NCBI GenBank assembly: GCA_938083445.1
Contig: CALKCP010000003.1
Location: 124,001-188,000, forward strand
Source of the DNA: an uncultured Ulvibacter sp.
GTDB taxonomy: Bacteria; Bacteroidota; Bacteroidia; Flavobacteriales; Flavobacteriaceae
DNA length: 64,000 nucleotides
Direction: 5' to 3'
Shown here piece after piece: positions 48,808-59,000 of this stretch (position 1 is its first letter; every line of letters begins with the position of its first letter). The notes under the pieces are model-generated. The model was given only the letters and a program-made list of their open reading frames with translations. It did no database searches and was not told the DNA's origin. The translations under genes and the position numbers were made by a program.

Positions 48808-49722
48808 ATGAAAATAGAATGGAAAGGGGTTATGCCCGCAGTAACTACAAAATTTAAAGTAGATGATTCTTTAGATTTGGAGATGTTTAAAGTGAACATT
48901 CAAGCACAGCTAGACGCAGGTGTTCACGGCATTGTTCTAGGTGGAACATTGGGTGAAGCTAGTACGTTAACAGATTCCGAAAAAAGAACCCTTACCAAGG
49001 AGACTGTTGCTTTTGTTGACAACAAGGTTCCTGTACTCATAAATATTGCCGAGCAAAGCACGAAAGGGGCTATCGAAGCTGCTCGGAAGGCTAAGGAAGA
49101 CGGTGCTAGTGGATTAATGATGCTGCCTCCTATGCGATATAATGCAAGTGATAGAGAAACGGTCGAATATTTTAAGGCCGTTGCAAACAGCACAACACTT
49201 CCTATTATGGTATATAACAATCCTGTAGACTATAACATTGAGGTTACTTTAGACATGTTCGAAGAGCTTCTAAAGTGTCCAAATATTGAGGCGGTGAAGG
49301 AGTCAACTCGGGATATCTCGAACATCACTAGAATCAAGAATCGTTTTGGAGACCGGCTTCATATAATGACCGGAGTCGACACCTTGGCATTAGAAAGTCT
49401 GCTTATGGGAGCAGACGGTTGGATCGCTGGGCTCGTATGTGCTTTTCCAGTAGAAACGGTTGCCATTTATGAGCTTCAAAAGGCAGGAAGAATAAAAGAA
49501 GCAATTGAAATTTATAGGTGGTTTCTGCCTTTGCTAGAGTTGGATATTAACCCTAAATTAGTGCAGAATATCAAACTGGCTGAGGTCTATACAAAAATTG
49601 GTACAGAGCATGTCCGGGAGCCAAGGTTGCCTTTGCATGGTGAAGAGCGTAAACAAGTAATTCAAATAATTGAGGAGGGTCTCAAAACGAGACCAATAGT
49701 GCCCGATTATAAAAATTTGTAA
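48808..49722 (+). CDS. DapA-family protein, candidate 1-pyrroline-4-hydroxy-2-carboxylate deaminase
   Basis: GVMPAVTTKF, GGTLGEASTLT, IMVYNNPVDY, EAVKESTRDI (Schiff-base Lys); context with hydroxyproline genes. Confidence 0.82.
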   Translation: MKIEWKGVMPAVTTKFKVDDSLDLEMFKVNIQAQLDAGVHGIVLGGTLGEASTLTDSEKRTLTKETVAFVDNKVPVLINIAEQSTKGAIEAARKAKEDGASGLMMLPPMRYNASDRETVEYFKAVANSTTLPIMVYNNPVDYNIEVTLDMFEELLKCPNIEAVKESTRDISNITRIKNRFGDRLHIMTGVDTLALESLLMGADGWIAGLVCAFPVETVAIYELQKAGRIKEAIEIYRWFLPLLELDINPKLVQNIKLAEVYTKIGTEHVREPRLPLHGEERKQVIQIIEEGLKTRPIVPDYKNL

Positions 49723-49786
49723 TGCTAGAAAAAAGAATCTACAAACCAGTAAATGTTGAAGCGCATTTACGAAGGATAAAAAACAT

Positions 49787-51370
49787 ATGATTACAGGAAA
49801 AAACTACATAGGAAATCAGTTGTCAGCCGACGGAAGTGTCACTTTTAAAACATTTAATCCGCTGTTGAACCTAGAAAATGATCGTATTTTTAACGAGGCA
49901 TCAACAGATGAAATTAATAAAGCGGTTGCCATAGCTTCGGAAGCATACAAGGAATTTAGTAAAACTTCAGGTAAAAAAAAAGCAGCTTTTTTAAATGCCA
50001 TTGCAGATGAAATCTTAGCTCTTGACGAGGTGTTAATTGCGACTTATTGTTCAGAAACAGGCTTGCCGGAAGGCCGTGCAAGAGGAGAAAGAGGACGTAC
50101 CGTAGGGCAATTACGCTCCTTTGCCGAATTAGTGAAAGAGGGCGCCTGGGTCGAAGCGACAATAGATACGGCTCAACCAGACCGTCAACCTATGCCAAAA
50201 TCAGATATACGAAAAATGCTTGTTCCCTTAGGTCCTGTTGTGGTTTTTGGTGCGAGTAATTTTCCGTTGGCTTATTCTACCGCTGGTGGAGATACTGCGG
50301 CTGCCTTGGCCGCTGGTTGCCCAGTGATTGTAAAATCGCATCCGATGCATGCGGGGACAGGTGAGCTGGTAGCCTCGGCAATTATTAAAGCTTCGATAGC
50401 CACTGGAATGCCAAAGGGTGTTTTTTCAAATTTAAATAGCAGCGGTATTGGTGTTGGACAAATATTGGTAGCACATCCGGGTGTTAAAGCAGTTGGTTTT
50501 ACAGGAAGTATTAAAGGCGGAAGGGCCTTATACGATTTGGCGGCTAAGCGGGAAGAACCTATCCCAGTTTTCGCCGAAATGGGCAGTGTGAATCCGGTCG
50601 TTATTCTGCCGAAGGCACTAGAGAATAGGGGTGAATCTTTGGCCAAAACCTATGCTGGGTCTGTAACCTTAGGTTCTGGACAATTTTGCACCAATCCGGG
50701 GTTAATATTAGGTGTAAAAGGAGAAGAATTAACGCAGTTCACTTCTAGTTTGTCAGAAGAAATTATTAAAATAGAACCATCCTGTATGCTTCATCCAACG
50801 ATTCTTGGAGCCTATGAGAAAAATAAAGAAAAAGCCATCTCACAAGAGGCGCTCACCGTTACTGCCGATTATGAAACTGGGGTTCAGTCAAATTTTGCAA
50901 GACAAGCCATAACGACCGTTGATGGGAAGTCATTTCTAGAAAATAAAACCTTGCATCAAGAGGTTTTTGGGCCGTTTTCTTTGGTAGTTCAATGTGAAGA
51001 TGCCAATGAGTTGACGACGATTATCTCAAATTTGGAAGGCCAATTAACCGGTACTCTCATTGCTGAAGATAATGAAGCTAGAAAGTATCCAGCGCTCATT
51101 GACGCCTTGCAGAATAGGGTGGGTCGAATTATATATAATGGTGTGCCAACAGGTGTTGAAGTGTGTCCTGCGATGGTGCATGGTGGACCCTATCCTGCAT
51201 CAACTGATAGCCGCTTTACTGCTGTGGGTATTGATTCTATTAAAAGATGGGCAAGGCCTTTCTCTTATCAGGATTGGCCAAATGAATTACTGCCTTCAGA
51301 ATTGAAAGACGAAAACCCATTGGAAATTTCAAGAGTATTGAATAACACTCAAACGACAGCCAAAATATAA
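49787..51370 (+). CDS. Aldehyde dehydrogenase, candidate 2-oxoglutarate semialdehyde dehydrogenase
   Basis: VVVFGASNFPLAYSTAGGDTAAALAAGCPVIVKSHP, GFTGSIKGGRALYDLAAKREEPIPVFAEMGSVNPVVILP, GSGQFCTNPGLI. Confidence 0.88.
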   Translation: MITGKNYIGNQLSADGSVTFKTFNPLLNLENDRIFNEASTDEINKAVAIASEAYKEFSKTSGKKKAAFLNAIADEILALDEVLIATYCSETGLPEGRARGERGRTVGQLRSFAELVKEGAWVEATIDTAQPDRQPMPKSDIRKMLVPLGPVVVFGASNFPLAYSTAGGDTAAALAAGCPVIVKSHPMHAGTGELVASAIIKASIATGMPKGVFSNLNSSGIGVGQILVAHPGVKAVGFTGSIKGGRALYDLAAKREEPIPVFAEMGSVNPVVILPKALENRGESLAKTYAGSVTLGSGQFCTNPGLILGVKGEELTQFTSSLSEEIIKIEPSCMLHPTILGAYEKNKEKAISQEALTVTADYETGVQSNFARQAITTVDGKSFLENKTLHQEVFGPFSLVVQCEDANELTTIISNLEGQLTGTLIAEDNEARKYPALIDALQNRVGRIIYNGVPTGVEVCPAMVHGGPYPASTDSRFTAVGIDSIKRWARPFSYQDWPNELLPSELKDENPLEISRVLNNTQTTAKI

Positions 51371-51373
51371 GAG

Positions 51374-52384
51374 ATGGCGCAATCTACTTTTGTTTGTATC
51401 GATGCCCATACCTGTGGAAACCCCGTAAGAGTAATCAAAGAGGGTGGTCCCGATTTACATGGGGCAAATATGAGTGAAAAGCGACAGCACTTTTTAAAAG
51501 AGTATGATTGGATTCGTAAAGGACTCATGTTCGAACCTCGAGGCCACGATATGATGAGCGGCTCGATATTATATCCTCCCCACAATTCAGAAAATGACTT
51601 TGCGATATTATTTATTGAAACTTCAGGTTGTTTGCCGATGTGCGGGCATGGAACGATTGGAACCATTACAATTGCAATAGAAGAGGGTTTGATACTACCT
51701 AAAACGCCGGGAAAAATTAGAATGGAAGCCCCGGCAGGTTTGGTAGAAATAGAATACCAGCAGACCGGTGCTAAAGTAGACTGGGTAAAACTAACCAACG
51801 TGAAGAGTTTTTTGGCGGCAGAGGGTTTAACAATCGAATGCCCAGACCTAGGAGAAATCACTTTCGATGTCGCCTATGGCGGAAACTATTATGCTATTGT
51901 CGACCCACAGAATAACTTCAATGGAGTGCAGGATTTTACGGCGGGCAACATTATTCAATATTCACAAGTTGTTCGGGAATCAATCAATAGGAAATACCCA
52001 AATTTGTTTATTCACCCCGAAGACGATACGATTAGAGATGTGACGCACATGCTTTGGACTGGTGAGCCTATCGATCCTAGTTCGTCTGGCAGAAACGCTG
52101 TCTTTTATGGCAATAAAGCTATTGACAGAAGTCCGTGCGGAACAGGGACATCTGCGAGAATGGCGCAATTACATGCGAAAGGAAAACTAAAGCAAGGAGA
52201 AAAATATATTCATGAGAGTTATATAGGAAGCAGGTTTGTTGGTTGTGTAGAAGAGGAAACTACGCTGGATGGAAAGTTGGCTATTATCCCTAGCATTCAA
52301 GGTTGGGCAAAAGTCTATGGCCATAACACGATACTAATTGATGATGAAGACGATCCTTATGCCCACGGATTTCAGGTCATATAA
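51374..52384 (+). CDS. Proline racemase family, predicted 4-hydroxyproline 2-epimerase
   Basis: Both catalytic Cys: LPMCGHGTIGT and DRSPCGTGTSARMA. Confidence 0.9.
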   Translation: MAQSTFVCIDAHTCGNPVRVIKEGGPDLHGANMSEKRQHFLKEYDWIRKGLMFEPRGHDMMSGSILYPPHNSENDFAILFIETSGCLPMCGHGTIGTITIAIEEGLILPKTPGKIRMEAPAGLVEIEYQQTGAKVDWVKLTNVKSFLAAEGLTIECPDLGEITFDVAYGGNYYAIVDPQNNFNGVQDFTAGNIIQYSQVVRESINRKYPNLFIHPEDDTIRDVTHMLWTGEPIDPSSSGRNAVFYGNKAIDRSPCGTGTSARMAQLHAKGKLKQGEKYIHESYIGSRFVGCVEEETTLDGKLAIIPSIQGWAKVYGHNTILIDDEDDPYAHGFQVI

Positions 52385-52407
52385 TGAAATATTAGAACAT
52401 TAACACA

Positions 52408-53640
52408 TTGAAAAAAGTAACAATCATAGGCGGTGGAATTATAGGCTTAAGCTCGGCTTACTTTCTTTTGAAAGAAGGGTTTGAGGTAACTGTTATTGAT
52501 AAAAGTACCATTACCAGTGGCGCCTCTTATGTAAATGCGGGTTATATCTCACCTTCCCATTTAATTCCTTTGGCGGCACCAGGGCGGGTTGCACAAGGCA
52601 TTAAATACATGTTCGATTCGTCGAGCCCTTTCTATATGAAACCTCGTCTTAATCGTGACTTTTTAAAATGGGCATGGCTTTTTCAGAAGTCATGCTCGAA
52701 GAAGAATGTAGATTCGAGTGCACAAGCCATTCTGGACCTTACCTTGTTAAGCCAGCGTTTGTTTAAGGAAATCTACGCTTCTGGCGATGTTAATTTCCAT
52801 ATGGAACATAAAGGACTCATTATGGCGTTTCAGACTGAAACTTCAAAGCAACACGAGGAGGAGGTTGTTGAAAGAGCTTTAAAAATGGGGCTTCAGATTG
52901 ATTATTTGAACCAGAAAGAATTGGCAGTTTTAGAGCCAAATTTAATTGCTGAAGGCGCTTTTCATTACCATAGCGATTCGCATACAACGCCTGCATTGTT
53001 TATGAACGCGATGAAGCATTACCTTCAGAAAAACGGGGTAAAATTAAATACCAATGAAGAGGTTTTGACTATCGTGCCAGGGAAGGACAAAGTGGAAATC
53101 ACGACATCTTTGGGTAATTATATTACAGATGAAGTTGTAATTGCCACAGGCTCATGGAGTGAAAGTATGGCCAAGAAACTAGGGGTTTACCTTCCAGTTC
53201 AAGCAGGAAAAGGCTATTGTATTAATACAGACAAACCCACGGGAATAAAGCATCCAACGATTATTATGGAAGCAAACGCAGCTGTTACGCCCATGGCTGG
53301 ATTTACAAGATTTGCAGGAACCATGGAAATTGCCGGACTAGACGAAACCATAAAAAAAGAGAGGGTAGAAGCTATTGCTGCAGCGGCACAACGATTTTAT
53401 AAAGGGTTAGATTTCTCTTCTGAAGAGAAGCGCAAGGCTACGTTTGGTTTTAGACCTGTTTCGCCAGATGGCGTTCCGTTTGTTGGGAAATTAAAAGAGC
53501 AGGCTCATATTACAATCGCCACTGGCCATGCCATGATGGGATGGAGCTTGGGGCCTGGTACAGGAAAAATAATTTCAGAAATCATTGCAAATAAAAAGCC
53601 ATCGATATCGTTAGACCGGTTTAGCCCTGAGAGATTCTAG
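52408..53640 (+). CDS. FAD-dependent D-amino acid oxidase/dehydrogenase, candidate D-hydroxyproline dehydrogenase
   Basis: VTIIGGGIIGLSSAYFLLKEGFEVTVIDK, FGFRPVSPDGVPFVGKL, ATGHAMMGWSLGPGTGKIISEII; TTG start. Confidence 0.87.
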   Translation: MKKVTIIGGGIIGLSSAYFLLKEGFEVTVIDKSTITSGASYVNAGYISPSHLIPLAAPGRVAQGIKYMFDSSSPFYMKPRLNRDFLKWAWLFQKSCSKKNVDSSAQAILDLTLLSQRLFKEIYASGDVNFHMEHKGLIMAFQTETSKQHEEEVVERALKMGLQIDYLNQKELAVLEPNLIAEGAFHYHSDSHTTPALFMNAMKHYLQKNGVKLNTNEEVLTIVPGKDKVEITTSLGNYITDEVVIATGSWSESMAKKLGVYLPVQAGKGYCINTDKPTGIKHPTIIMEANAAVTPMAGFTRFAGTMEIAGLDETIKKERVEAIAAAAQRFYKGLDFSSEEKRKATFGFRPVSPDGVPFVGKLKEQAHITIATGHAMMGWSLGPGTGKIISEIIANKKPSISLDRFSPERF

Positions 53641-53771
53641 TTTTTAGAAATTCATTCCGATCTGCCTCGGGTGTACCACAGAATCAAGACCCAGCCCACA
53701 AGACCCAGCACCCAGATTCTAATGTCTAACAGCTACTTTTACGGAGCGTAGTCGAAGGAAGCGGTCTTATC

Positions 53772-55085
53772 TCATTCTTCTTCCAGCCAACTGTCGATGA
53801 TTGTATAAATCTCCGTTTGTTTTTCGGGTTTAAAACTTTTGATTCTGGTTCTGTGATCTCCTTGCGGTTGCACAAATTTGTACATTTCTCTTTTAGAAGC
53901 ATCCTTAGTTAAGTCAACTGCAGTAGCACTCCAAGCATCGTATTCGCCATAAATAAAGAGCATTTTATTTGCTGAGGTATCTAAAAACAATTTTATCTTT
54001 TGAGAGGGCTTTGTATTGTATTGTTTCGTAATACCTTCAGGGAATGCCCAGTCAAATTTCAAGACCTCTTCAGTATTCAAATACTTATTAAAGGGAGCTG
54101 TTTCATAACCATATATTCCTTGTTCTGTTAGTGCCGCCCAAAAATAAGGCTGTAAGCTTTCTACCGACTTGCTTTCAAAAAAGCCATACCCCACAATATC
54201 GATGAGATGCTTGTATATTTCGTCTGCTGTTGCGTCGCTTTTAGGGATGTCTTCAGATTTAGTTCCCCACTGCCAATAGGCAAAAGAATACTCTAAGATT
54301 GTGTAATCCAAGGCATTCTCAATTCCAAATTCCCAGACCATTTCTTCCTTTCCAGCAGCATCTTTTATGGCATTTAATAGTGCAGGTCTATTTTCAAAAC
54401 ATAATTCTTGAAAGGCCTTTACTTTTTGACGTTCGGCTTCGGTTCCAACATTTTTTAGAAATTCGTACACTCTTGGGTCTTCTCTTTCAAAATTTAGTGG
54501 CCCAACATAACACACACATGCGTCTACATTTTCTGGAAAAAAGCTGCGATGCGTCATAGTCGTCATACATCCTTTGGAAATTCCTGTTGAAATGAACTTT
54601 GCGCTTGGATACAAAGCAGAGCGAATGGCGTCAATAATAATCGTCTGATCTTTAGCGGCGTTTTCAACTGTAAGTGTGTTCCAGTCAATTTCCTCGGGGC
54701 GAGAATTTGAAAAATAGCGATGTTCAATAGTTAATTGATTCGCCTTGTAGTGTTCGGCCAGTTCTCCAGCCTTTTCACCTCCTATGTTATAACCTCTCAA
54801 TTCAACGATTACAGGTTCAGAGGGGTTTTCAAACCCTAAGAAAACACGTTGTCTGAAGCTGCCTTTAGATGGTTCATTATGGTCGATTGGTTGTTCGAAC
54901 CAGATCTCATAATTTTCTTCGAAGTGACTTACCGCTTCTCTCTTTTCTATACGTACAACATTTGGTATGGCTGCCAGGGTCTCGAAGGTTGATTTCTCGG
55001 AGTTTGTAACTGTCGGAACAGCTGTTTTGCAACCTGCCAGTGTAATTAGAAAAATGAGGACGAACAGCTTTTTTAGTAGTTTCAT
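53772..55085 (-). CDS. Lipoprotein serine peptidase, S28/S37 (tripeptidyl aminopeptidase)-like
   Basis: Lipobox LAGC; FEQPIDHNEPSKGSFRQRVFLGFENPSEPVIVELRGYNI, FISTGISKGCMTTMTHRSFFPENVDACVCYVGP, WAFPEG, EYDAWSA. Confidence 0.85.
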   Translation of the reverse strand: MKLLKKLFVLIFLITLAGCKTAVPTVTNSEKSTFETLAAIPNVVRIEKREAVSHFEENYEIWFEQPIDHNEPSKGSFRQRVFLGFENPSEPVIVELRGYNIGGEKAGELAEHYKANQLTIEHRYFSNSRPEEIDWNTLTVENAAKDQTIIIDAIRSALYPSAKFISTGISKGCMTTMTHRSFFPENVDACVCYVGPLNFEREDPRVYEFLKNVGTEAERQKVKAFQELCFENRPALLNAIKDAAGKEEMVWEFGIENALDYTILEYSFAYWQWGTKSEDIPKSDATADEIYKHLIDIVGYGFFESKSVESLQPYFWAALTEQGIYGYETAPFNKYLNTEEVLKFDWAFPEGITKQYNTKPSQKIKLFLDTSANKMLFIYGEYDAWSATAVDLTKDASKREMYKFVQPQGDHRTRIKSFKPEKQTEIYTIIDSWLEEE

Positions 55086-55097
55086 AATATTTTGATT

Positions 55098-55571
55098 TTA
55101 TAAATCTATATTTTCAATATCTAGGCGCATATTTACCATGTTCTTTTTAAAACCAGCTTTTAAATATGCTCGAATAGCAGACGCGTTTTCATCGTATACA
55201 TCGAGTCTAACTTCAAAAACACTTCGCTCTTTGCACCATGCAAGCAGGGCGTTTAAAATGAGTTTGTTGAGGCCTTTCCCTCTGTGGTCTTCTGGAACGA
55301 ACATAAAACCTAAATATCCTTGTTTGCTATGTTTTAGATAAGGGCGGTCGTCCATTATCTTAGCGTAGCCCGAAGCTACTATTGTATTGTCAACTTCAAC
55401 GACATAGACTTCAGATGCTTCTGAGGTAATCAATTCGGAAATATCATAATAGGTTATTTGCCCTTCCTGAAGGGTAGGGTCCATAGGCCGTTCTGCTTCG
55501 ATAACTCCTTGCTCAAAGTGTAATAAAACAGCTAAGTCTTTTAGAGTTGCCTTTCGGGTGTTATATTCCAT
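55098..55571 (-). CDS. GNAT family N-acetyltransferase
   Basis: GYLGFMFVPEDHRGKGLNKLILNALLAWCKERSVFEVRLDVYDENASAIRAYLKAGFKK. Confidence 0.93.
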   Translation of the reverse strand: MEYNTRKATLKDLAVLLHFEQGVIEAERPMDPTLQEGQITYYDISELITSEASEVYVVEVDNTIVASGYAKIMDDRPYLKHSKQGYLGFMFVPEDHRGKGLNKLILNALLAWCKERSVFEVRLDVYDENASAIRAYLKAGFKKNMVNMRLDIENIDL

Positions 55572-55592
55572 GGTTTCTTTCCCCAATTTTGT

Positions 55593-56024
55593 TTAGCAAG
55601 ACATGTCTGCCACGATCTTCCATTCACCATTTATTTTCTTGAAGATGATAATGAAAACCCCATTGGCATCTCCCACACTTCTTTTCAAAAAGTATTCGCC
55701 CATTACCCAATAACTTCCTTCGTCAATTTTTGAAACATCATTGATCGTAAATTGTAAAGATCCAGAATGCTCTTTTGTTGGATAGCGTTTTTTATAGTTG
55801 TCTAAGGTCTGTTGCCAGCCTCTTGTGAGTCCACTACTGCCATAAAATTTTAACGAATCATTTTTCCAATACCCTTGCATAAAACCTTCTAGATCGTTTG
55901 CACTCCAGGCTTTTTCTTGAAGCTTCATCACACTCAAAATGGCTTCTTTATCTTCGGCTTGGGTCGTTTGTGCAGCACTGGTATACAGTGCCAAAAAACA
56001 AAATAATAAAATACTGTTTTTCAT
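55593..56024 (-). CDS. DUF4440/NTF2-like secreted protein
   Basis: Signal peptide; QEKAWSANDLEGFMQGYWKNDSLKFYGSSGLTRGWQQTLDNYKKRYP...NGEWKIVADMSC. Confidence 0.85.
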   Translation of the reverse strand: MKNSILLFCFLALYTSAAQTTQAEDKEAILSVMKLQEKAWSANDLEGFMQGYWKNDSLKFYGSSGLTRGWQQTLDNYKKRYPTKEHSGSLQFTINDVSKIDEGSYWVMGEYFLKRSVGDANGVFIIIFKKINGEWKIVADMSC

Positions 56025-56065
56025 AATGTCATTCCGCATTCAGGGCAGAATCGCTTTAGTGTTCG

Positions 56066-59000
56066 TTAATATTCTAGCATAAAGTCTTCAGCGAAGACAC
56101 TTTTAAGCCTAAAGATAAGCTCTTTTGCATTCTCTATACTAAAAACCATAGGAGGTTTTATTTTAAGTACATTATAATCTGGGCCATCAGTACTCATTAA
56201 TACACCCAGCGATTTCATTCTATTAGTAAGATATGATGCGTGTGCGGCCAGGGGTTCTTTTTCTGAAGTATTCAATTCAAAACCTAAAAATAATCCTTCC
56301 CCGCGCACATCCCCAATAATAGGAAATTCGAGTTGTAGACCCTTCAATCCTCCTTTTAGAAATTCTCCAACTTCTAAGGCGTTTTGTTGCAGGTTTTCTT
56401 CTTCAATAACCTCCAATACGGTTCGTCCAATTGCACATGAAACAGGGTTCCCTCCAAAGGTGTTAAAGAATTCCATTCCGTTAGAAAACGTTTCAGCAAT
56501 TTCCTTTGTACAGGCGACAATAGCAATGGGATGTCCATTTCCCGCAGGTTTTCCCATGGTGACAATATCGGGAATTACATCAAATAGTTCGAAGGCCCAA
56601 AAGCTTTTTCCCATGCGCCCAAAGCCAGTTTGCACTTCATCGGCAATACAAATCCCTCCAGCTTCTCTAACGTGCTTATAAACGTCTTTAAAATAGTTTT
56701 TTGGAGGCACAACCTGCCCTCCACAACTTATAATGCACTCGCCGATAAAACCGGCAATCTTTTTATTATCTCGTTGTAAGTCTTGAATGTGTTTTTTAGC
56801 ATACTGGGCATAGTCGGTCCCCGAATGCTCACCCATATGCCTTCCTCTATATGGATCTGGCAATGGGAGAATATGTGTAGTTGCAGGTTTGCCTTTTCCT
56901 CCTTTTCCGTCAAATTTATAGGAACTCACCTCGATCACAGCATTCGTATTGCCATGGTATCCAACCTCAAGGGCGAGCATGTCTTGCTGTCCCGTGCATG
57001 CTTTTGCCATACGCAGCGCTAGTTCGTTTGCCTCACTGCCCGAATTTACAATATGAAGCACCGATAATTCCTTTGGAAGCTTTTCTAATAGCGCTTCTGC
57101 GTAGGCGATGATCTCTTCATGTAAATACCGGGTATTGGTATTTAGTACGGCCATTTGCTTTTGCCCAGCCGTTATTACTTTAGGGTGTTCATGCCCTATA
57201 TGGGCGACATTATTTACGGTGTCTAAATATTTCCTCCCTTCGATGTCAATTAAATACGCACCTTCCCCCCGAACAATCTGCACCGGTTTCTCGTAAGAAA
57301 GACTCAAACTTTTGCCCAAATGGTTTTTCCTGAAAGCCATCAGTTCTTCCTTTGCTCGCGGGTATTGCGTAACCAAATGCTTGTTTTTGAACAAAAGGTT
57401 GGGGTCTGGGCAGATGCTTTTCCATACTTCCAACTGATTTGCATAGGTAACTCCCGGAAAATCTATTGAAAAGTCTAGCATAGACAGCATCAACTGAAAG
57501 TGAAGATGTGGCGCCCAGCTTCCATTTTCTGCAGGTGAGCCCAAGTGACCGATACAATCTCCTTTTTTTATTTTATCTCCAACGGTATGCGCCTGAACAC
57601 TTGCGATCGAAAGATGCCCGTGAAGTGTGTAAAACGGAAGGTTGTTTTTGGTGTGCTTTAGGATTATAAGTCCGCCATATTCTTTAAATCCAGCGTCATT
57701 CGTCGCTGTGAAAATTTCTCCGTCAAACAACGCATGCACCGGAGTGCCCTCGGCTAGCCAAAAATCGACTCCTAAGTGGTAGGTTCTGCTTTCTGGGCCA
57801 TTGTTTCCCTCTTTGTCGTATGCTTTTGATGTATAAAGAGGTCGTGGTTCACAATAACCACCGGCAATTAATTTTGTGGGATTTTTATTCTGAAGTTGAT
57901 CTATTTTAAACTGAAACAGCTCCAAATCGTTAAAGTCTGCTTTGCTTCCCATCCAAGTGCTAGAGACTTTTAAATCAAGGAGTGCAATTTCTTCTGTTTT
58001 GTTTTCGGTGGTTGATTCTTCTGAAGACAAGTAGGAAGGGAACAAATCTGAAAAGTTTAGATTGGTTGTTTCTGTCCAACTTTTAAAAACCGCTTCGGAA
58101 GGGTGAGGGCTAAAACCACAAGCATAACGGAAGCTATAGCATGCAAATTCTTCATGTATAGCGAACCATTTATAAAGCAATTTCCAAGCTGGTTTTTCGC
58201 TTATAACATGATATTTATTGGTGGGGTCTTCAATTTTTCGAAGGGCCGAGCTGGTTACTGTTGTTATCAATCTCATGGCAACCAAAGAATACAAACAATC
58301 GAGCTCTTTTTCTGAAATTTTATAGAAACGGTTGTAGCCTTTAATAACATCTAAGGCCGCTTCCAGCGGATCTGGCGTATCCATAATCGCATAGGCTAAT
58401 AGGATCGCAAGATCGTTTATGACTTGGGTATAAACCGCATCACCAAAGTCGATAAACCCTTTTATCTTAGGAGTGATAAGGTCATCAGAAACAATGATAT
58501 TATAATCATTAAGGTCACCGTGAATAACTGACTTCGGAAGTTTGTTGTAGGCGGTTTGTATTTCTGAAAAACGCTGTTGAAAATGAGACACTAGCTCTTT
58601 TTCCTTTTCGGAAAATAAATCGATGTGGTTTAATGTCCAACTTGAATCGGCAAGGTCCCAATTAGCGTTTCGCTCGGCTACTTGATTGTTAAAGTCCTTA
58701 AAAGCTTCTATAACTTTTGCGGCCTTTTCTCCCAGATCAAATCGTAACGACTCCGTTTTAGGATTAATGTGGGCCCATAACCTTCCTTGAACCCAACTCA
58801 ACAATCTCACATCCCGTTTTTCTTCGTTTGTTAATGTTATGGTTTCTGACAATTCATTGTTTAAGTTGGAAATAACACGAGGTGATTGACAACCTATATT
58901 TTTTGACCCAAGATGAATCAGAATTGCATTCTGAAAATGGAGATAGGTTGCGTCTGCCTCAGGGTTTGAAATTTTAAGGATAAATGATGCGCCCTCTGGC

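Noticed and set aside
50272-50646. 124-aa antisense ORF inside the aldehyde dehydrogenase gene
   Set aside because: Shadow of the conserved NAD-binding/catalytic region
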